Source: a virus
Reading direction: 5' to 3' (one strand)
DNA: 39,110 bases
Virus record (IMG/VR): IMGVR_UViG_3300023179_000245
Location: 1 to 39,110 of that record
Shown here piece after piece: positions 35,244 through 39,110 of this stretch; the first letter of the stretch is position 1, and every line of letters begins with the position of its first letter. Under the pieces are notes generated by a model, which was given only the letters and a program-made list of their open reading frames with translations, was not told the DNA's origin and did not search any database. Made by a program: the position numbers and the translations under genes.

Positions 35244-36055
35244 GCATGGGTCATGTTATTTTTGCACAGAATTCTTCAATCAATTATGTTAGACAAGCAT
35301 ATGCTTTAGCGTTAAGCATTAAAAAGTATAATACAATCAATAATGTTTGTTTAATAACAAATGATTCAATTCCATTAGAATATATTAGTGCTTTTGATCA
35401 TATAGTTAAGATACCTTGGGGTGATATGTCTAAGGATAAAGAGTGGAAAATTGAAAATAGATGGAAAATTATCTATTGTACTCCGTTTAGTAAAAACTTA
35501 GTCTATGATGCTGATATGATTTTGTTGAATAGTAATGATCATTATTGGTATCACTTAGAAGATTATGAAATAGCTCTCACTGAAACTGTAAGAAATTATA
35601 AAGGTAATAAAATAATATCAAAGGATAATCCCTATCGTAAGGTGTTTTATAATAATGATCTTCCAGATATATATTTTGGATTACATTATTTTAAAAAATC
35701 ACCTTTAAGTTTTTCTTTTTATAAATTTTTAGAGCATATGATTAAAGAATGGCCTCTCTTTTCAAAAGAGTTTACTAAATTTAACACACAGAAAAATCCC
35801 AGTTTAGATGTTGCAAGTGCTATGGCTTTAAAATTCGGTAATTTTTATAGAAAGAATAATCTTTTAAGTTTTATACATATGAAACCATTAGTTCAAGAAT
35901 GGACAAGTACTTCAGTAGATAAATGGCAAGATCATGTAGTATATAATTGGTCTGATGATTTATCTTTAAAAATTGGTAATTATAATCAATCTGGATTATT
36001 ACACTATATTGATGATGAGTTTTTAACAGATAGTTTAATTGAAAAGTTAAAATAA
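35240..36055 (+). CDS. GT-A-like glycosyltransferase family protein 2, paralogue of the preceding gene
   Basis: A 271-residue protein overlapping its neighbour by ATGA. It opens MSMGHVIFAQNSSINYVRQA, then AYALALSIKKYNTINNVCLI, which is the usual start of GT8-like proteins (array of small residues before a K-x-Y/N strand). LVYDADMILL (about residues 90-99) is the DxD motif. IYFGLHYFKKS and LDVASAMALKFG fit later GT8 elements. It is clearly related to the previous gene by its N-terminus and overall order. Probably a soluble sugar transferase. Donor and acceptor unknown. Confidence 0.72.
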   Translation: MSMGHVIFAQNSSINYVRQAYALALSIKKYNTINNVCLITNDSIPLEYISAFDHIVKIPWGDMSKDKEWKIENRWKIIYCTPFSKNLVYDADMILLNSNDHYWYHLEDYEIALTETVRNYKGNKIISKDNPYRKVFYNNDLPDIYFGLHYFKKSPLSFSFYKFLEHMIKEWPLFSKEFTKFNTQKNPSLDVASAMALKFGNFYRKNNLLSFIHMKPLVQEWTSTSVDKWQDHVVYNWSDDLSLKIGNYNQSGLLHYIDDEFLTDSLIEKLK

Positions 36056-36056
36056 T

Positions 36057-36593
36057 ATGGACAATATTTTCGATATCTCTTCCTTATCTTTACCAGAAAT
36101 TAAGTTTTATCTTTATTACGATAATGATGGAAATATATTAGAGTTATTAGATTATAAAAAAGATAATGGAAATTATATTGAAGTAAGTGAACAGTTTGTA
36201 GTTGAATTTAGAGAAAGTGGAAAAGAATTTCATTCATATTCTCTTGAAATAGATGATAAGCCTAAAATTATTAAAAAATTAGAAAATGTACAGATCGGTC
36301 AGTTATTTAAAATATTAACAATGAACAGTCTAGCTGATTTTATAATATCTGTAACTAGTACTAAAATGATATTTAAAATTCGAGAGTTTGATCCTTACTC
36401 AAATATATCTGATAATTTTGAGCATTTTTTCTTTATTGTTGACAATAATGACTTGAATTTTTTAAAAAAAACTGTTATTATAAAGCATAAGGATTTAAAA
36501 CAAGGTTATGAATTAGATTATAACTTTATATTAAGAGACGAATCAATCCTTACTAAAAAATATTTTGAGTCATATGGGTTAAGTTATGATTAA
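36057..36593 (+). CDS. Hypothetical protein in the glycosyltransferase-like cassette
   Basis: A 178-residue protein, very A+T-rich, starting one base after its neighbour's stop. It has a predicted beta-rich composition (EIKFYLYYDNDGNILELLDY, NYIEVSEQFVVEFRES) and FFIVDNNDLNFLKKTVIIKH. No family is recognised and no signal peptide, membrane segment or catalytic motif is evident. Its place between two pairs of DxD-motif proteins, with an 8-nt overlap to the next gene, suggests a shared role. Confidence 0.65.
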   Translation: MDNIFDISSLSLPEIKFYLYYDNDGNILELLDYKKDNGNYIEVSEQFVVEFRESGKEFHSYSLEIDDKPKIIKKLENVQIGQLFKILTMNSLADFIISVTSTKMIFKIREFDPYSNISDNFEHFFFIVDNNDLNFLKKTVIIKHKDLKQGYELDYNFILRDESILTKKYFESYGLSYD

Positions 36594-37515
36594 AACAATA
36601 AAATTATTTGATTGTGATGTTATATATTTGAGTTATGATGAACCAAATAAAGAGCGTAATTACGCAGATTTACTCACCAAAGTACCTTGGGCTAAACGTG
36701 TTGATGGAGTTGAAGGTAGTGATAGCGCACATAAGGCCTGTGCTAGACTAGCAGAAACAGAACGTGTAACTATTATTGATGGTGATAATATCATTAAACC
36801 TGAACTATTGAATCAGGTTATAGAACTAGCAGGCCATGCAGATCCTAATATATGTGTCTTATCATTCCCAGCGAATAATATAATTAATGGTCTTATATAT
36901 GGCAATGGTAGTGTTAAAAACTGGCCTACACAATTAGTTTTGGATATGAAAACACATGAAAATGCAGAACCTTCTAATGATAAAACACAGGTAGATTTTT
37001 GTTGGGAAATAAAATATTTACAAATGAAAAATTGGATGAGTTGGGTTTATAACAATGCCAGCCCTAGACAAGCCTGGCGTGCTGGTTTTAGAGAAGGTGT
37101 TAAGATGTGTCTAATGGAAGGGATTAAACCAACATTAGATAAACCATTTGATAAGCAGGTGCACTGGAAAAACTATCATAGATTAGTTACTTGGATGAAT
37201 GTAGGCAGCGATGTAGATAATGGCTTATGGGCTATATATGGTGCAAGACTTGGATGTTATATGACCATGCTTACTGATTGGGATCATATTAATGTTAGAA
37301 CATTTACTTTTCTAAATGATTTATTTGAAGATTTAAAACCAAATGATAATAAAACATTGATTAAAGAAATTAATAGACTAGGTGAAACATTACGTGATCA
37401 ATTAGGAATATTAACTGGTCCAGGTTATATGGATCCAGATCAAAGCAAATTTTTTAAAGCAGTATATACCAATCCCCCTAGATTGAGCAATGATTGGACA
37501 ATTGAGAATGTATGA
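36586..37515 (+). CDS. Putative glycosyltransferase-like protein 3 (DGDN motif)
   Basis: A 309-residue protein. CDVIYLSYDEPNKERNYADL opens the protein, then VPWAKRVDGVEGSDSAHKAC and VTIIDGDNII (about residues 63-72), a DxD-type strand end. GNGSVKNWPTQLVLDM, RQAWRAGFREGVKMCLMEG and GLWAIYGARLGCYM complete a pattern shared with the next gene. I recall this family from cyanophage genomes as uncharacterised proteins. The GT-A-like reading rests on the N-terminal strand order and the DxD site. The substrate is unknown. Confidence 0.72.
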   Translation: MIKTIKLFDCDVIYLSYDEPNKERNYADLLTKVPWAKRVDGVEGSDSAHKACARLAETERVTIIDGDNIIKPELLNQVIELAGHADPNICVLSFPANNIINGLIYGNGSVKNWPTQLVLDMKTHENAEPSNDKTQVDFCWEIKYLQMKNWMSWVYNNASPRQAWRAGFREGVKMCLMEGIKPTLDKPFDKQVHWKNYHRLVTWMNVGSDVDNGLWAIYGARLGCYMTMLTDWDHINVRTFTFLNDLFEDLKPNDNKTLIKEINRLGETLRDQLGILTGPGYMDPDQSKFFKAVYTNPPRLSNDWTIENV

Positions 37516-38185
37516 TGTTATATTCATAAGTTATAAAGAGCCCAATGCAGAGGAAAATTGGAATTCCTTGATCAAAAGATTTCCTTTATCTAAAAGAATA
37601 CATGGTGTTCAAGGAATACATCAAGCTCATATAGCTGCTGCCAAATTAGCTAACACTAGAATGTTTTGGGTAGTTGATGGCGATGCTGTTATTTTAGATA
37701 AATTTAATTTTGATTTTAGAACCACTAATTTTGATACAGTACATGTTTGGCGAAGTCGTAACCCTATTAATGATTTAGAATACGGTAATGGTGGTGTTAA
37801 ATTGTTGCCCACAAAAATGACAATTGATATGGATTTATCCAAACCAGATATGACCACCAGTATAAGTGAAAAATTTATTCCTATGAAAAATATCAGTAAC
37901 TTGACTAATTTTAATAGTGATCCATTTAATACTTGGAAAAGTGCTTTTAGGGAATGTTGCAAATTAGCAAGTAAAGTTATTGATAGGCAAAAAAGTGAAG
38001 AAACTGAACATAGATTAAATGTTTGGTGTACAAAAGGTGCGAACAAGACATATGGTAACTATGCCATTGATGGCGCAATAATGGGAAAGAATTATGGTGA
38101 GTTACATAAAAGGTCGATTATGGATCTTAAAAAAATAAATGATTTTGATTGGCTGTTTTCTAAGTTCAAGGAAATATATGAGTGA
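37508..38185 (+). CDS. Putative glycosyltransferase-like protein 4 (DGDA motif), paralogue of the preceding gene
   Basis: 225 residues from the ATG at 37508, which overlaps the previous stop by 8 nt; an ATG six codons earlier (37490) is less likely because MYDVIFISYKEPN aligns with the start of the preceding family member. KRIHGVQGIHQAHIAAAKLA and MFWVVDGDAVILDKFNF (DxD) align with the same blocks of the neighbour, as do YGNGGVKLLPTKM and FNTWKSAFRECCKLAS. The C-terminal half is shorter than the neighbour's. It is probably a duplicated, diverged copy working in the same pathway. Confidence 0.75.
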   Translation: MYDVIFISYKEPNAEENWNSLIKRFPLSKRIHGVQGIHQAHIAAAKLANTRMFWVVDGDAVILDKFNFDFRTTNFDTVHVWRSRNPINDLEYGNGGVKLLPTKMTIDMDLSKPDMTTSISEKFIPMKNISNLTNFNSDPFNTWKSAFRECCKLASKVIDRQKSEETEHRLNVWCTKGANKTYGNYAIDGAIMGKNYGELHKRSIMDLKKINDFDWLFSKFKEIYE

Positions 38186-39110
38186 AAAGGGTAATAATGT
38201 AGAGTTCTTATTAGGTGTAGAAGACTATCTAAGGTATTTAGATAATGCTAGTTATGCTGATAGATTACACACTTTTTCTAGGACAATAAATTCAGAGTCA
38301 AAAGAAGAAGATAGTATACGGGCATTTTTTCAAGATTTTGGGTCAGTATTACAAAAGGATCATAGAAATTATGCTGATTTATTACATGGGTTTTGTAAGA
38401 ATTCAGATGCAATCTCGTTAAAAAAAATAAGTTTACATTTTTTTGGCAAAATTATAACTGATATTAATCTAGTAGATTTTATTTTTGGTATCCTTAAGGG
38501 ACAATCTAATATTGGATTTTATAAAGCTACATTACAATATGTTATAAAATTAAATCTTCATAATTTAATTTTGAATGATTTAATACATGGCATAACTACT
38601 AAGGCTGAATCGAATGAATTGGTTTATAAATCATTATTACAATATGTTCTAAAATTAAATGTTAATGGTTTAGAATTAAATGATTTAATACATGGCATAA
38701 CTACTAAGGCTGAATCGAATGAATTGGTTTATAAATCATTATTACAATATGTTCTAAAATTAAATGTTAATGGTTTAGAATTAAATGATTTAATACATGG
38801 CATAACTAAGGCTGAATCGAATGAATTGGTTTATAAATCATTATTACAATATGTTCCAAAATTAAATGTTAATAGTTTAGAATTAAATGATTTAATACAT
38901 GGCATAACTAAGGCTGAATCGAATGAATTGGTTTATAAATCATTATTACAATATGTTCTAAAATTAAATGTTAATAGTTTAGGATTAAATGATTTAATAC
39001 ATGGCATAACTAAGGCTAATTCAGAAGAAACTGTATATAAATCATTATTACAATATGTTCTAAAATTAAATGTTAATAGTTTAGAATTAAATGATTTAAT
39101 ACATGGCATA
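38178..39110 (+). CDS. Tandem-repeat protein, 3' end outside window
   Basis: The ATG at 38178 overlaps the previous stop by 8 nt, and the frame stays open to the right edge (311 codons visible). The N-terminal ~110 residues (VEFLLGVEDYLRYLDNASYA, SIRAFFQDFGSVLQKD) are helical. A degenerate repeat follows, and then near-identical 34/35-residue repeats of the form NDLIHGIT-KAESNELVYKSLLQ-YVLKLNVN(G/S)LEL. The period and the Leu/Ile spacing suggest an alpha-helical solenoid, as in TPR or HEAT-type arrays, but the sequence matches neither consensus that I can see. It is co-oriented and overlapping with the glycosyltransferase-like cassette, so it may be an adaptor or an acceptor. No function is known to me. 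Confidence 0.8.
   Translation, partial: MSEKGNNVEFLLGVEDYLRYLDNASYADRLHTFSRTINSESKEEDSIRAFFQDFGSVLQKDHRNYADLLHGFCKNSDAISLKKISLHFFGKIITDINLVDFIFGILKGQSNIGFYKATLQYVIKLNLHNLILNDLIHGITTKAESNELVYKSLLQYVLKLNVNGLELNDLIHGITTKAESNELVYKSLLQYVLKLNVNGLELNDLIHGITKAESNELVYKSLLQYVPKLNVNSLELNDLIHGITKAESNELVYKSLLQYVLKLNVNSLGLNDLIHGITKANSEETVYKSLLQYVLKLNVNSLELNDLIHGI
38574..39110 (+). repeat. 102/105-nt tandem repeat array at the right edge
   Basis: The 21-mer that encodes NDLIHGI recurs at 38574, 38679, 38784, 38886, 38988 and 39090, so unit lengths are 105, 105, 102, 102 and 102 nt. The 3-nt change is loss of one of two ACT codons. Middle copies are almost identical at the DNA level. The array continues past the window. 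Confidence 0.93.

Noticed and set aside
1-39110. tRNA genes, insertion sequences, integrase or attachment sites
   Set aside because: Non-coding gaps are all short (about 130 bp or less) and account for promoters and terminators; I saw no cloverleaf, transposase or integrase.

Overview
This window is a piece of a T4-like (contractile-tailed, tevenvirus-type) bacteriophage genome. It carries recognisable versions of T4 gp13, gp14, gp15, gp18, gp19, gp4, gp16, gp17, gp32, UvsX and UvsY, a gp1-like dNMP kinase and a gp48/gp54-like baseplate protein. Several of these (long gp13, gp14 and gp15 forms, and a gp32 without the full zinc ligand set) look, from memory of these families, more like the aquatic cyanophage/pelagiphage branch than enteric T4. 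The DNA is A+T-rich. The host cannot be named from the sequence.

Layout. 1-8237: the 3' part of one enormous fibre gene, open at the left edge, made of collagen-like G-I-Q-G-V-Q tracts separated by 12 globular inserts, most of them CBM5/12-like. 8254-11340: a second fibre/structural gene that shares insert modules with the first and ends in a C1q/TNF-like domain. 11343-14165: a sigma70-like promoter followed by a DUF4422-type glycosyltransferase, a TPR plus FkbM-methyltransferase fusion and a GT2-like protein. 14162-17642, minus strand: gp14, a 28-codon ORF, gp15 and a Nudix hydrolase. A 41-bp divergent gap separates gp14 from gp13. 17684-28535, plus strand: gp13, dNMP kinase, tail sheath, tail tube, baseplate protein, a conserved small protein, head-completion nuclease gp4, small terminase, two conserved unknowns and large terminase. 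28547-31159: a large conserved unknown with a Pro/Ala-rich linker. 31184-34444: replication and recombination genes (gp32, UvsX, a small acidic protein, UvsY, a small unknown). 34437-38185: a cassette with four proteins carrying a GT-A-like hhhDxD motif. 38178 to the right edge: an open ORF whose C-terminal half is near-identical 34/35-residue tandem repeats.

The genes fit two programmes. Virion genes carry T4-late-like ATAAATA/CTAAATA boxes. In four cases the box sits only 4-5 nt before the ATG with no Shine-Dalgarno, which suggests leaderless late mRNAs. The gp32 gene has a hairpin terminator, a palindrome and a direct repeat next to its ribosome-binding site, suggesting autoregulation. Seven predicted glycosyltransferase or methyltransferase genes lie near the giant fibre and at the right end, so modification of virion fibres or host glycans is a reasonable but unproven theme. 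The least ordinary items are the giant repeat fibre, the gp15 start without a normal start codon, the leaderless-promoter pattern, and the glycosyltransferase cassette with the tandem-repeat gene.
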